Assembly (NCBI GenBank): GCA_034436155.1 | Contig: DAOTVP010000113.1 | Location: forward strand, 62,001-126,000 | Source: GCA-2794515 sp034436155 | Lineage (GTDB): Bacteria > Chloroflexota > Anaerolineae > Aggregatilineales > Phototrophicaceae | DNA: 64,000 bases | Reading direction: 5' to 3' | Shown here: positions 16,401 to 25,065 of the stretch, piece by piece | How the letters are laid out: the number at the start of each line of letters is the position of its first letter | Numbering within the stretch: the first letter of the stretch is position 1 | Translations under genes and position numbers: made by a program | The notes under the pieces: generated by a model | The model's input: only the letters and a program-made list of their open reading frames with translations | What the model was told of the DNA's origin: nothing | The model's database searches: none

Positions 16401-17714
16401 TTATCCCTCTACCATGTGTTTCGCCACGCGCCGACCCATTTCGACAGCGAAATTTGTGCCTCTATCCCAGGGATAAACTTGGCTCATACTCGCCCAATAC
16501 ACCCCGTCTAACGGCGTTTTGAGGGGGGGAATATGTTGGCTATGATTGATGCTCGGCACAGGTTGGGCATACGGCGCTCGGAACGCCCACGCTTTGCGAA
16601 TCCAATCGGGGTTAAAATCTTTGTTGAATGTCGAGAGGACACCCGCAAATCGGTCTATCAACGCCGATTCATCCATCTGGAAATATTCGTGGTCGGCGGG
16701 GACGTAATCGCCACAATACACCAGCACGTCACCGTTATAATGCGTTTTATCCATCCAATTGGTATGTTCTACCAACGCCAAAAACGGGAATTGACTTTTG
16801 GTTTTATCGGGGCTGGTGGCGGGCAAGTTGAGCCAATATGTGCCATCGGTGAGCAAAGATTGTTTGAGCGCGAACACCACACACACCGCGCCGATGCTCT
16901 TTAATCGCGCCACTTGTGCGCCATACTCGGTGTTGCGAAGCGCATCCCCACCCAATTTGAGCAACAAGCTAGGCGATGTGGTGCTGAGTACGCGATCAAA
17001 TGTGTGCCATGCGCCGTTCACCTGTAGGCGCGGTTTGCCATTTTGGACATCCATCGCAGAAACAGGGCTATTGAGGTGAATTTTTGCGCCGTGTGCGCGG
17101 ATTTTATCTGCCATATCATCCAACGCCTGTTGGAATCCGCCTTTATAAATCCCTAGTCGCAACGACCGCGCCTTGACCCGCGCCCACATCCACGCCATGT
17201 TGACGGTTTGATATTGGTCGCCGAATTTGCCTATCAGCAAGGGCTTAAAAAATTTGCCATACGCCTCTTCGCCCATACGATGACGCATCCAATCGTGGGC
17301 GGTGAATTTTTCGAGGAATGTGCCGTCTTTGATGAGCTTGAGATACACCCCAAACAACCCCATGCGGAAGGTTGCGATGGGCGACTGGGGCAAAAATAAC
17401 GCCGATGGCGATATTTCGGAACGGTAAATTTTGCCGTTTATCCAAAAACTGGTTTTTGGGCGCGGGAATATCACATTCTCCCACAAGCCCATTTCGGTGA
17501 GCAACTTGCGAATATCGAGGTCTGTCTCGAACCAGTGATGATAAAATTTTTCGAGCGACCACGACCAGTTTTCATCACGGAAACCCGCCGCGAGTCCGCC
17601 GAGTTCTGCGCCCGCCTCGTAAATCGTGACATCATGACCTGCACGGCTCAAATCCCACGCCGCGGCGATACCTGTCGCGCCTGCGCCGATGATGCCGATG
17701 GTGTATTTTTGCAT
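16401..17714 (-). CDS. FAD-dependent amine oxidase/protoporphyrinogen oxidase-like protein
   Basis: 437 residues. N-terminal dinucleotide fold GIIGAGATGIAAAWDLSRAGHDVTIYEA with GxGxxG, then GGLAAGF. The rest matches the NAD(P)/FAD oxidoreductases of the amine oxidase superfamily often found in polysaccharide and lipid-linked glycan clusters (SLEKFYHHWF, DMADKIRAHGAKIHLNSPV, GVYWASMSQVYPWDRGTNFAVEMG). The substrate is unknown. AAGGAC precedes the ATG. It sits between an SDR gene (33 bases) and a GT39-like gene (2 bases), suggesting a joint role in modifying a glycolipid or envelope sugar (inference). Confidence 0.8.
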   Translation of the reverse strand: MQKYTIGIIGAGATGIAAAWDLSRAGHDVTIYEAGAELGGLAAGFRDENWSWSLEKFYHHWFETDLDIRKLLTEMGLWENVIFPRPKTSFWINGKIYRSEISPSALFLPQSPIATFRMGLFGVYLKLIKDGTFLEKFTAHDWMRHRMGEEAYGKFFKPLLIGKFGDQYQTVNMAWMWARVKARSLRLGIYKGGFQQALDDMADKIRAHGAKIHLNSPVSAMDVQNGKPRLQVNGAWHTFDRVLSTTSPSLLLKLGGDALRNTEYGAQVARLKSIGAVCVVFALKQSLLTDGTYWLNLPATSPDKTKSQFPFLALVEHTNWMDKTHYNGDVLVYCGDYVPADHEYFQMDESALIDRFAGVLSTFNKDFNPDWIRKAWAFRAPYAQPVPSINHSQHIPPLKTPLDGVYWASMSQVYPWDRGTNFAVEMGRRVAKHMVEG

Positions 17715-17747
17715 GTGGTTGTCCTTATCTTGTATCCAAAATATCCC

Positions 17748-18539
17748 CTATTGTACGTTCTTTTGGGCATCACGCCATGTCTTAACTGTCAAAAAATGCC
17801 CCGTCCACGCGAAATATCGGCTCATGAAATAAATCAGCCAACCGCGCCAATCGGTGAAGATGTTAAAACGCCGTTTTTGGATACCGCGCAGAATCGCCCG
17901 CGCAATTTCATCCGCTTCGTAAATTTTGAGGAAGATGGATTTGGAACGGGTCATCGCGCCATGCGCCCGATTTTCGGCATTGAGCATGTTAGTATTGACA
18001 AAATTGGGCGATACCACGCCGATATGCACACCCTTCCCCGTCAATTCCACGCGCAAGGCTTGGGCGAGATTATACACGGCGGCTTTGGTCGCGCCATACG
18101 TCGCAAATTCGGGCGCACCCTGAAAGGCGGATATAGACCCCAACAAAATCAAACTCCCGCCCGATTCGACCAAATAGGGCAAGCACGCATGAGCCACATT
18201 GACCGTGCCTGTGAGGTTCACATGCACGATTGCCGCCATTTTCGCGGGGGATAGCTCTAAAAATGCGCCTGTATGCAAAATGCCCGCACTATGTATCACG
18301 CCGTGAATCATGCCGTAGGTGCTTTTGGCGGATTGTATGGCGTTTTGGAGTTGGTCATAATCGGTACAATCCACCACCGCGCAATCCGCGCCGATTTTTT
18401 CTGCGATGGCTTGCAGGGTATCTTCGTGAATATCCCATAACATCACCCGCGCACCCGCTTGTATCAACATTTTGGCGGTCTCGATGCCAATACCGCCCGC
18501 GCCACCTGTAATTATCCAAACCTGATTTTGAAAAGTCAT
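17748..18539 (-). CDS. Short-chain dehydrogenase/reductase
   Basis: 263 residues from ATG 18539, which has AGGA about nine bases upstream; an ATG at 18548 would place the ribosome site too close. Classical SDR: TGGAGGIG cofactor motif (11-18), catalytic Ser near 135-137, Tyr148 and Lys152 (YGATK). The substrate is unknown; the C-terminal hydrophobic tail (GWLIYFMSRYFAWTGHFL) suggests membrane association. First gene of an operon with the FAD oxidoreductase and the GT39-like gene. Confidence 0.85.
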   Translation of the reverse strand: MTFQNQVWIITGGAGGIGIETAKMLIQAGARVMLWDIHEDTLQAIAEKIGADCAVVDCTDYDQLQNAIQSAKSTYGMIHGVIHSAGILHTGAFLELSPAKMAAIVHVNLTGTVNVAHACLPYLVESGGSLILLGSISAFQGAPEFATYGATKAAVYNLAQALRVELTGKGVHIGVVSPNFVNTNMLNAENRAHGAMTRSKSIFLKIYEADEIARAILRGIQKRRFNIFTDWRGWLIYFMSRYFAWTGHFLTVKTWRDAQKNVQ

Positions 18540-18560
18540 TATTTTCATCCTATTTCATGC

Positions 18561-18566
18561 TATAAT
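18561..18566 (+). promoter_or_regulatory. Possible -10 box of the M3 peptidase gene
   Basis: TATAAT in the short divergent gap between the SDR and M3 genes, 45 bases before the ATG; AAAAGGAG follows at about 18593-18600. The -35 region is weak. Confidence 0.4.
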
Positions 18567-18611
18567 CTTTTTTGAGCAATTAAATTTTTTTCAAAAGGAG
18601 CTATTTTCCTC

Positions 18612-20330
18612 ATGCCAAATCCATTACCTGCCCATACCGAAGATGCCTTCGATTGGGATGCCGATCACTATATTCCATTTTATACCGAATTGATGAATCG
18701 AGACCTCTCACAAGCCAATGTGCATGATTGGTTGGCAGATTGGTCGCGGTTTGCCGATTTTGCGGGTGAAGTGGGGTCTAAATTGTACGTAGCGACTACG
18801 GTGGATACCACTGACGAAATCGCCGAAAAACGCTTCAAGAAATTTCTGAACGACATTTATCCCGTCTTGTTGATGAATGAAGATGCGCTCAAGCGTAAAT
18901 TGCTGGCAAGTGGCTTGGATGTGCCAGAATTGGCGATTCCCATGCGGAATATCCGCGCCGATGTCGAACTATTCCGCGAAGAAAATTTGTCACTCATCAG
19001 CGAAGAGGGCGAATTGGGCATGGAATACGATAAGGTCATCGGCGCACAAACGATTGTGTGGGATGGTGAAGAAATCACCCTGCCCCAAATTCAACTCACG
19101 CTCAAAGAATCGGATAGAAATCGGCGCGAACAAATTTGGCGCATGGCAGAAGAACGCCGTCTGCAAGATAAGCCTGTGCTGGATGCACAATGGCGCAAAT
19201 TCATGAATATTCGCAAGCAGATGTATCAAAATGCGGGCATGAGCGATTATCGCGCCTATCAATGGAAACTCAAACATCGGTTTGATTATAGCGCCGATGA
19301 TGCTATCGCCTTCAATAAAGCGGTTGAAGAGGTGGTCGTGCCTGTGGCGGCGAAGTTATATGAGCGTCGGCGTAAACGGTTGGGCGTGGATACGCTCCGC
19401 CCGTGGGATTTGTTGGTAGACCCCGATAACAATCCCCCGCTCAAACCGTATACCACTGTCGAAGAACTCGAACATACGATGGCGACCCTGTTCGAGCGCG
19501 TAGACCCGCAATTGGGCGCGTATTATCGCACGATGATAAACGAGTCATTGCTCGATTTAGATAACCGCAAAGGCAAAGCGCCCGGTGGCTATTGTACCTA
19601 TTACCCCAATGTCAAACGTCCATTCATCTTTATGAATGCGGTTGGCGTGCATGATGATGTGCAAACCCTTCTGCATGAAGGTGGTCATGCCTTCCATGCG
19701 TTTGAAAGCGCCAATTTGCCCTATAGCCAACAAAAAGATGTGCCGATGGAATTTGCAGAGGTGGCTTCGATGGCGATGGAACTCATCGGTGCGCCGTATC
19801 TGAATAAAGCCAATGGCGGGTTTTATAGCGATGCCGATGCTAATCGCGCCCGTGTCGAACATTTAGAGGGGATTATCACCTTCTGGGGGTATATGTCGGT
19901 GGTGGATATGTTCCAACACTGGATTTATACCCATCACGACATCGCTACAGACCCATCTGCTTGCGATGACAAATGGTTGGAATTGTGGTCACGATATATG
20001 GTCGGGATTGATTACACGGGCTTAGAGATGTATCTGGGCAACCGTTGGCGCAGACAATTACACATCTTCCAATTGCCATTCTATTATATCGAATATGGTC
20101 TGGCACAATTGGGCGCGGTGCAAGTATGGGGCAATTCGCTGAACAATCAGGCGGGCGCACTCGCGGATTATCGCAAGGCGTTGGCGCTGGGCGGGACGGT
20201 CAAATTGCCCGATTTATTCGGCACAGCAGGCGCAAAATTGGCATTCGATAGCCAAACATTAGCCAATGCGGTCGAATTGGTCGAAAAGACGATTTATCAA
20301 CTCGACCCCGCATCATATAATCGTGATTGA
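18612..20330 (+). CDS. M3 family oligoendopeptidase
   Basis: 572 residues, the usual length for PepF/oligoendopeptidase F relatives. The zinc site HEGGH (His355 to His359) in LLHEGGHAFHAFE is followed by the downstream Glu in PMEFAEVASMAMEL. It cuts short peptides in the cytoplasm. ATG at 18612 with AAAAGGAG 11 bases upstream. The stop is two bases from the first of two 96-bp repeats that flank the SelW-like gene. It probably works in the same peptide turnover as the M42 enzymes. Confidence 0.9.
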   Translation: MPNPLPAHTEDAFDWDADHYIPFYTELMNRDLSQANVHDWLADWSRFADFAGEVGSKLYVATTVDTTDEIAEKRFKKFLNDIYPVLLMNEDALKRKLLASGLDVPELAIPMRNIRADVELFREENLSLISEEGELGMEYDKVIGAQTIVWDGEEITLPQIQLTLKESDRNRREQIWRMAEERRLQDKPVLDAQWRKFMNIRKQMYQNAGMSDYRAYQWKLKHRFDYSADDAIAFNKAVEEVVVPVAAKLYERRRKRLGVDTLRPWDLLVDPDNNPPLKPYTTVEELEHTMATLFERVDPQLGAYYRTMINESLLDLDNRKGKAPGGYCTYYPNVKRPFIFMNAVGVHDDVQTLLHEGGHAFHAFESANLPYSQQKDVPMEFAEVASMAMELIGAPYLNKANGGFYSDADANRARVEHLEGIITFWGYMSVVDMFQHWIYTHHDIATDPSACDDKWLELWSRYMVGIDYTGLEMYLGNRWRRQLHIFQLPFYYIEYGLAQLGAVQVWGNSLNNQAGALADYRKALALGGTVKLPDLFGTAGAKLAFDSQTLANAVELVEKTIYQLDPASYNRD

Positions 20331-20332
20331 TT

Positions 20333-20428
20333 GGGCGGATATACGCACCTAAAGGTGCTAATCCGCCCGTACAAGCTCAAAAAATTTCCGTGACTGTACG
20401 GGACGATTAGCGTAGCGTATATCGTCCC
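20333..20428. repeat. 96-bp family D repeat unit, upstream copy
   Basis: Two linked hairpins. The first has stem GGGCGGAT/ATCCGCCC enclosing ATACGC and a small ACCT/AGGT hairpin; the second has GGGACGAT/ATCGTCCC enclosing TAGCGTAGCGTAT. They are joined by about 30 bases with AAAATTTCCGTGA. A second copy in the same orientation is at 20895-20990. Confidence 0.85.
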
Positions 20429-20455
20429 AATATCTATAAAATTATCATTCTGTAC

Positions 20456-20477
20456 GGACGTGCATAAAAGCGCGTCC
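20456..20477. repeat. Family E hairpin
   Basis: GGACGTGC and GCGCGTCC-type arms around ATAAAA. It is 34 bases before the start of the SelW-like gene. Related copies are at 20822-20841, 22577-22596 and 60203-60222. Confidence 0.6.
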
Positions 20478-20510
20478 CCAATAATATTCATCAAAAGAAA
20501 GGGATATGAC

Positions 20511-20765
20511 ATGCAACTCAGTTTAATTGACATCATCGTTGAATATTGCGCTTCTTGAGGGTATCAAAATCGTGCCGTCAGTTTGACGACAGAAATCTTG
20601 ACAGAACGGGAGCTCGAATATTATATCCGCACATGGCAACTCGTCCCTAGCAGTGGTGGGGTGTTCAACATCACGGTGAACGGGGAACGCATCTTCTCCA
20701 AAAAAGAACTCGGCAGACATTTAGAAGAGGGTGAAGGCAAGCGCCTCATCGCCGAAAAAAATTAA
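20511..20765 (+). CDS. SelW/Rdx-family selenoprotein with in-frame UGA (84 residues)
   Basis: Read from ATG 20511, with AAAGGGA eight bases upstream, to TAA 20765, with one in-frame TGA at 20556-20558. The protein then has the whole Rdx (SelT/SelW/SelH) fold: first strand IDIIVEYCASU, where Cys13-x-x-Sec16 replaces the CxxC of the family, GYQNRAVSLTTEIL, then LVPSSGGVFNITVNG and ERIFSKKELGRHLEEGE. The length is normal for SelW. These are small thioredoxin-like oxidoreductases thought to act in thiol redox control. Conceptual translation with stop at TGA would lose 69 residues and the gene would be missed. A SECIS-like hairpin follows the UGA. No selA/B/C/D gene is in the window. An alternative is a Cys-to-stop mutation, but the position and the undamaged downstream frame speak for Sec. 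Confidence 0.85.
20559..20592 (+). promoter_or_regulatory. Bacterial SECIS-like hairpin after the UGA
   Basis: A perfect 5-bp stem CGTCA (20576-20580) and TGACG (20584-20588) with apical loop GTT, extended by one C/A mismatch and two more pairs (TG/CA). The loop begins 22 bases after the UGA. Known bacterial SECIS elements lie directly after the UGA with an apical loop roughly 16-37 bases away that has a G near its 5' side; this fits. It is inferred, and not folded by program. Confidence 0.6.
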
Positions 20766-20821
20766 GGCGATTGTGGGCGATAATGCGTCATCTGAATCAT
20801 AAAAGATTTCGCGTGAAAATA

Positions 20822-20841
20822 GGACGCGCAGAAGCGCGTTC
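20822..20841. repeat. Family E hairpin
   Basis: GGACGCGC and GCGCGTTC arms around AGAA. It follows the SelW-like gene by 56 bases, mirroring the copy upstream of it. Confidence 0.65.
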
Positions 20842-20894
20842 ATAGTCGTTTTGTTCGATTTTGGCGATAAATATGCCATTTTTTGTCTTATAAA

Positions 20895-20990
20895 GGGCGG
20901 ATATACGCACCTGAAGGTGCTAATCCGCCCGTACACACTTAAAAATTTCCGTGATTTGTACGGGACGATTAGCGTAGTGTATATCGTCCC
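20895..20990. repeat. 96-bp family D repeat unit, downstream copy
   Basis: A direct copy of 20333-20428 in the same orientation and of the same length. Most differences are in the linker between the two hairpins. Together with the family E hairpin it takes up most of the 322-base gap 20766-21087; the rest is a plain leader of the DUF4139 gene with AAGGAG at about 21075. Confidence 0.85.
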
Positions 20991-21087
20991 TCAGCATATA
21001 TCCTTATAATCTTCATGGAACAAATCCAGCCCCAATAACGTCTACATCATCAGTGACCAATATTCACACGTTTAAGGAGCTTTTTAT

Positions 21088-22557
21088 ATGCACAAAAAAA
21101 TCGCTGTTTTAGCCATACTTATCACAATGCTCATGCTAGGGGCATTTTCAGCATCGGCACAAGAGGAACAACCCACCGATGAACCCGAACCAACTGTCGC
21201 GCTCACCGTTTATAATCAGGGGACGGCGCTGGTGCGTGACCGCCGTAGCTTTAGCTTTAATGCGGGCTTGAATACCATCAATTTCACCGATGTTGCCTCG
21301 TCTATAGATGCCACATCCGTCAGCTTTTTATCGCTCACCGACCCCGAAGGCACGTTTGTCTTGGAACAAAATTATGTCTATGATTTGGTGGATATTTATG
21401 CGCTCACCCGCCGTTTTATTGACCAAGTAATCACCGTCACCGCCGAAGATGGCACGGTGTATACAGGCACATTGCTCAGTGGTGGCGATAGCATCATTTT
21501 GCAAGCCGAAAATGGGCAAGTCATTGTGTTGAATAGCTACACCTTGCGCGATATTCAATTCCCTGCGTTGCCCGAAGGTTTAATCACCCGCCCCACCCTG
21601 CGTTGGTTGGTGAGTAGCGCCAGCACAGGCGACCAAGATATTGAACTGACCTACCTGACGGGTGGCATTTCGTGGACGGCAGATTACAACATTTTGCTCG
21701 CGCCAGATAACAGCACGCTCGATTTGAACGGTTGGGTGACGCTCTCGAATAGCAGTGGCACAACCTATCGGGATGCCCAAGTGAAACTCATCGCGGGGGA
21801 TGTGAATCGTCTGCCAACCTACGATGAATTTATGTATGCAAATATGGCGATGGAAGCGCGTGCAATGCCCGCCGCCACACCGCAAGTCGAGCAACGTGAA
21901 TTTTATGAATATCAACTGTATGAAATTGGTCGTCCTGTGACGGTTGGCAACAACGAGACCAAACAAGTCGAATTTGTCACCAGCACCAACGTCCCCGCCA
22001 CCACCTATTATGTGTATGATGCCAGCGATATGTGGTATGGCTATTATGCCCCCATCACCGACACCTACTATGGCTTCACAGGCATCACCGATGTGAAAAA
22101 TTATCTCGAATTCAGCACAGGTGATGACAATGGCGTGGGTGCAGATTTGCCTGCGGGTCGTATCCGTGTGTATCAAGAAGATGTGGATGGAGCGGCATTG
22201 CTCATCGGCGAAAATCAGATTGACCACACGCCCAAAGGCGAAAAAGTGAATATCTATTTGGGGAACGCCTTCGATTTAGTCGGAGAACGCATCCAGACCG
22301 ATTTCCGCCTGATTTCAGATAAGGTCATGCAAGAATCGTATCAAATCACCTTGCGTAACCGCAAAGACACCGAAACGGTCGAAATTCGTGTGCCAGAACG
22401 CCTCTTCCGTTGGAGCAATTGGCAAATCCTGAGCGCGACGGTGAACGGGCAAGTGGTCGAATTCACCCGCCTCGATTCGGCAACCATCGAATTCCGCCTG
22501 CAAGTGCCACCTGATGGTGAAGTCGTGTTGAATTACACGGTACAATATAGCTGGTAA
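21088..22557 (+). CDS. Secreted DUF4139 domain protein
   Basis: 489 residues with a signal peptide (MHKKIAVLAILITMLMLGAFSASAQE, cleavage after ASA). DUF4139 pattern: VALTVYNQGTALVRDRRSFSF, LEQNYVYDLVDIYALTRRFI, then a mixed beta domain and NRKDTETVEIRVPERLFRWSNWQIL with a C-terminal beta strand. It has no known enzyme activity; such proteins are predicted beta-sandwich secreted proteins with repeated immunoglobulin-like folds. A Tyr-rich stretch (DMWYGYYAPITDTYYG) occurs mid-protein. A broken duplicate follows at 22691. Confidence 0.85.
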   Translation: MHKKIAVLAILITMLMLGAFSASAQEEQPTDEPEPTVALTVYNQGTALVRDRRSFSFNAGLNTINFTDVASSIDATSVSFLSLTDPEGTFVLEQNYVYDLVDIYALTRRFIDQVITVTAEDGTVYTGTLLSGGDSIILQAENGQVIVLNSYTLRDIQFPALPEGLITRPTLRWLVSSASTGDQDIELTYLTGGISWTADYNILLAPDNSTLDLNGWVTLSNSSGTTYRDAQVKLIAGDVNRLPTYDEFMYANMAMEARAMPAATPQVEQREFYEYQLYEIGRPVTVGNNETKQVEFVTSTNVPATTYYVYDASDMWYGYYAPITDTYYGFTGITDVKNYLEFSTGDDNGVGADLPAGRIRVYQEDVDGAALLIGENQIDHTPKGEKVNIYLGNAFDLVGERIQTDFRLISDKVMQESYQITLRNRKDTETVEIRVPERLFRWSNWQILSATVNGQVVEFTRLDSATIEFRLQVPPDGEVVLNYTVQYSW

Positions 22558-22576
22558 GATATATTTTGCCCATTTT

Positions 22577-22596
22577 GGACGCGCAGAAGCACGTCC
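22577..22596. repeat. Family E hairpin
   Basis: GGACGCGC and GCACGTCC arms around AGAA, 19 bases after the DUF4139 stop; it may act as its terminator. Confidence 0.6.
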
Positions 22597-22690
22597 ATAC
22601 AGATTCAAATTAAAGATGGCATTTTCGCCATCTTTTTCGATTATAATAAGTGTGACATGCTCACATGTTTTAGGGAAGGACAACTCTATC

Positions 22691-24096
22691 ATGACAGACC
22701 GCACATTTTTGGCGCTCACGGCGTATCAAGGGACAGGCTTGGTGCGAGAACGACGCAAATTGACCTTTACAGAAGGGGTGAATATCGTCAATTTCACCGA
22801 TGTTGCATCATCTATTAAACCCGAAACAGTTAAATTCGTATCGCTGACTGACCCTGACGGCACACGGGTAATTGAACAAAATTATGTCTACGATTTGGTC
22901 AGTAGTGAGGCACTATTAAGACGTTTTATAGAAGAAATTATCACGGTGACCGCCGAAGATGGCACTATCTACACAGGGAAATTATTGAATGCCGATAATC
23001 AAATTGTTTTGCAAAATGAACATGGTCAAATCTCCGTTTTGCAAAGTCATAATCTACGAGATATGCAATTTCCATCGTTGCCTGATGGACTGATTACACG
23101 CCCAACCTGACGCTGGTTGATTTTTGCCAATCAAGCAGGTGAACATGACATCGAACTGACCTATCTGACCAATCATATCACATGGAATGCCACTTACAAT
23201 CTGCTTTTGGGGCGCGATAATCAACACTTAGACCTGAATGGATGGATAACGATTGCGAGTCATAGTGGGGCAACATTTGCTAAAACATATCTAAAATGTG
23301 TGGCTGGGCAAATTAATATTGTTCTATCTATGTTCTATCTACAAAACGTTCTTTTCCACCTATGGATGGGAAAGCACATTATATGTTAAATGCCAGTGCA
23401 TTTGATTCTTATGAGGGAGATGTGGAAGAACGTGATTTGTTTGAATACAAGTTGTATGAAATTCCACGTTTAACTCATTTGAATAATAATGAGACCAAGC
23501 AAATTGAATTCTTAGTATTGAAATCTGTGCCTGTTACAATATATTTTGTGTGTGGGAAAACCAATTGGAATGTAGGGGATTCACGCTTTGGTGCATCACT
23601 CAATAAACCTTACATCAATAATGATTACAAGTCTGAGGAATTACAATCTTCGGTATATATCGAATTCAACGCCATCGAAACCGATAAAACAGAGGTGGAT
23701 TTACCCGCAGGTGAGATTCGGGTTTATCAAGAAGATGTAGATGGTGCGGCTTTGCTTATCGGCGAAAATAAAATCAAACATACCCCCAAAGGTGAAAAAG
23801 TAACGGTTTATCTGGGCAAGGCGTTTGATATTGTGGGTGAACGCACACAAACTCATTTTCGACTGATTGGTGAAACCGTGTTACAAGAATCGTTTGAAAT
23901 CAAATTGCGAAATCGCAAAGAATCCGAAACGGTTGAGGTGCGCGTGCCAGAACGCCTCTTCCGTTGGAGCAATTGGGAAATTTTGAACGCCAATATGGAT
24001 TATACGCAAAAAGATGCCTCAACCATCGAATTTTTAGCCATCATCTCGCCGAATGGTGAGGTTGTTATCACCTATACGGTGCAATATAGCTGGTGA
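22691..24096 (+). pseudogene. Broken DUF4139 duplicate (nonsense and frameshift)
   Basis: A tandem copy of the preceding gene without a signal peptide (ATG 22691 with GGAAGGA upstream). The TGA at 23108-23110 stands where the intact paralogue has Leu (RPTLRWL), and the frame continues after it. A second lesion is an 11-base tandem duplication, GTTCTATCTAT/GTTCTATCTAC at 23321-23342, which shifts the frame by two; removing one unit restores a continuous reading into MDGKAHYMLNA. The C-terminal part keeps the VRVPERLFRWSNWEIL segment. Selenocysteine reading of this TGA is unlikely, since the ancestral residue is Leu. Confidence 0.9.
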
Positions 24097-24105
24097 AAAA
24101 GAAAT

Positions 24106-25062
24106 TCACGACTCCCGAAACACCACCCGATACGATAGCACCGCAGGCTGATTATTATCGGTAAAACACGGTGTCGCCGTGATGGGCGTGGTGGATGGAT
24201 TCGATAAGGCGGGCATTTCGATGGTATAGGCGCGTCCTTGTTCCATCTGGAAATCGGCATATCCCAAACCGCGTTCTGGTTTTAAGCCCGTATAAAACGT
24301 GCTAGAGCCACCGTCCCAACGGACACGTATCGGTTGGGCGGGCAATTCTACCCCATTGCGATTAATCACCCGAACTTCGATGATGCCTGATAGCCGTGTA
24401 TCACAAAAGGTATTGGCAATCACCAATTCAAACGTGGCAGGCGGGGCTGTCGGCGGGACGAATGGCGTGCGCGTGGGTGTGGGCGTGCTGTTATCTGGAA
24501 TATTGACATTCGGTTCAGGTGTTTTGGTCGGCGGTGGCGGGAGTGTTGGGGTTGGCAACACCACCGTGACGATAATCGGCTCATTTTGTGTGAGCAGGGG
24601 CAAGTCATCGGCACAACCGCGCTTATTTTGCAATTTATAAAATTGCATCATGGCGCGGACGGCATCCACTCCGCTATTGGTGCTGATATAAGGCGAAGTC
24701 GCCAATTGACAGGCAATATCGGCGACGGCTTGGATAGGGTCATCGGTGGGCAGGCGTAAATCTACAAGGCGCTGAATGGTGCGTTGCAAATCGCCGTTAT
24801 GGGCATAATCGAGGATAATCGCCACCACATAAGCATTTTTGGCATCGGTTGAGAGTTGCCACGGGGCGACATCGGCTTTGGGCAAAAAGGGAATATCGGT
24901 CTCGGATAGCGGGATGACCTCACGGGTGAGATAAAACACGCCTATCGCGCCGATGAGAACGCCTAATAATAACCCTGTCCACGATACAAATCGGCGTGGA
25001 CGGTCATAGCGACTTCGCATTCGGCGACGGGCTTGAGTTTCGTGATAATCGTAATCGGTCAT
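24106..25062 (-). CDS. Membrane-anchored protein with Pro/Thr linker, FHA operon
   Basis: 318 residues. A basic cytoplasmic N-terminus (RRRMRSRYDRPRR) precedes one membrane segment (SWTGLLLGVLIGAIGVFYLT), then an alpha-helical exterior part (STDAKNAYVVAIILDYAHNGDLQRTIQRLVDL), a Pro/Thr linker (PTPTLPPPPTKTPEPN) and a C-terminal beta domain (GIIEVRVINRNGVELPAQPIRVRWDGG) of immunoglobulin-like type. The family is not recognised. It starts three bases after the stop of the 123-residue gene, so it is the last of three tightly linked genes that begin with the FHA protein. Probably part of one envelope complex. Confidence 0.7.
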   Translation of the reverse strand: MTDYDYHETQARRRMRSRYDRPRRFVSWTGLLLGVLIGAIGVFYLTREVIPLSETDIPFLPKADVAPWQLSTDAKNAYVVAIILDYAHNGDLQRTIQRLVDLRLPTDDPIQAVADIACQLATSPYISTNSGVDAVRAMMQFYKLQNKRGCADDLPLLTQNEPIIVTVVLPTPTLPPPPTKTPEPNVNIPDNSTPTPTRTPFVPPTAPPATFELVIANTFCDTRLSGIIEVRVINRNGVELPAQPIRVRWDGGSSTFYTGLKPERGLGYADFQMEQGRAYTIEMPALSNPSTTPITATPCFTDNNQPAVLSYRVVFRES

Positions 25063-25065
25063 AGG

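Noticed and set aside
20333..20990. Composite transposon around the SelW-like gene
   Set aside because: No transposase or target-site duplication is seen; only the repeat symmetry is real.
23108..23110. TGA in the broken DUF4139 copy as a second selenocysteine codon
   Set aside because: The intact neighbour has Leu at this place, no Cys motif is near, and a second lesion follows; it is a nonsense mutation.
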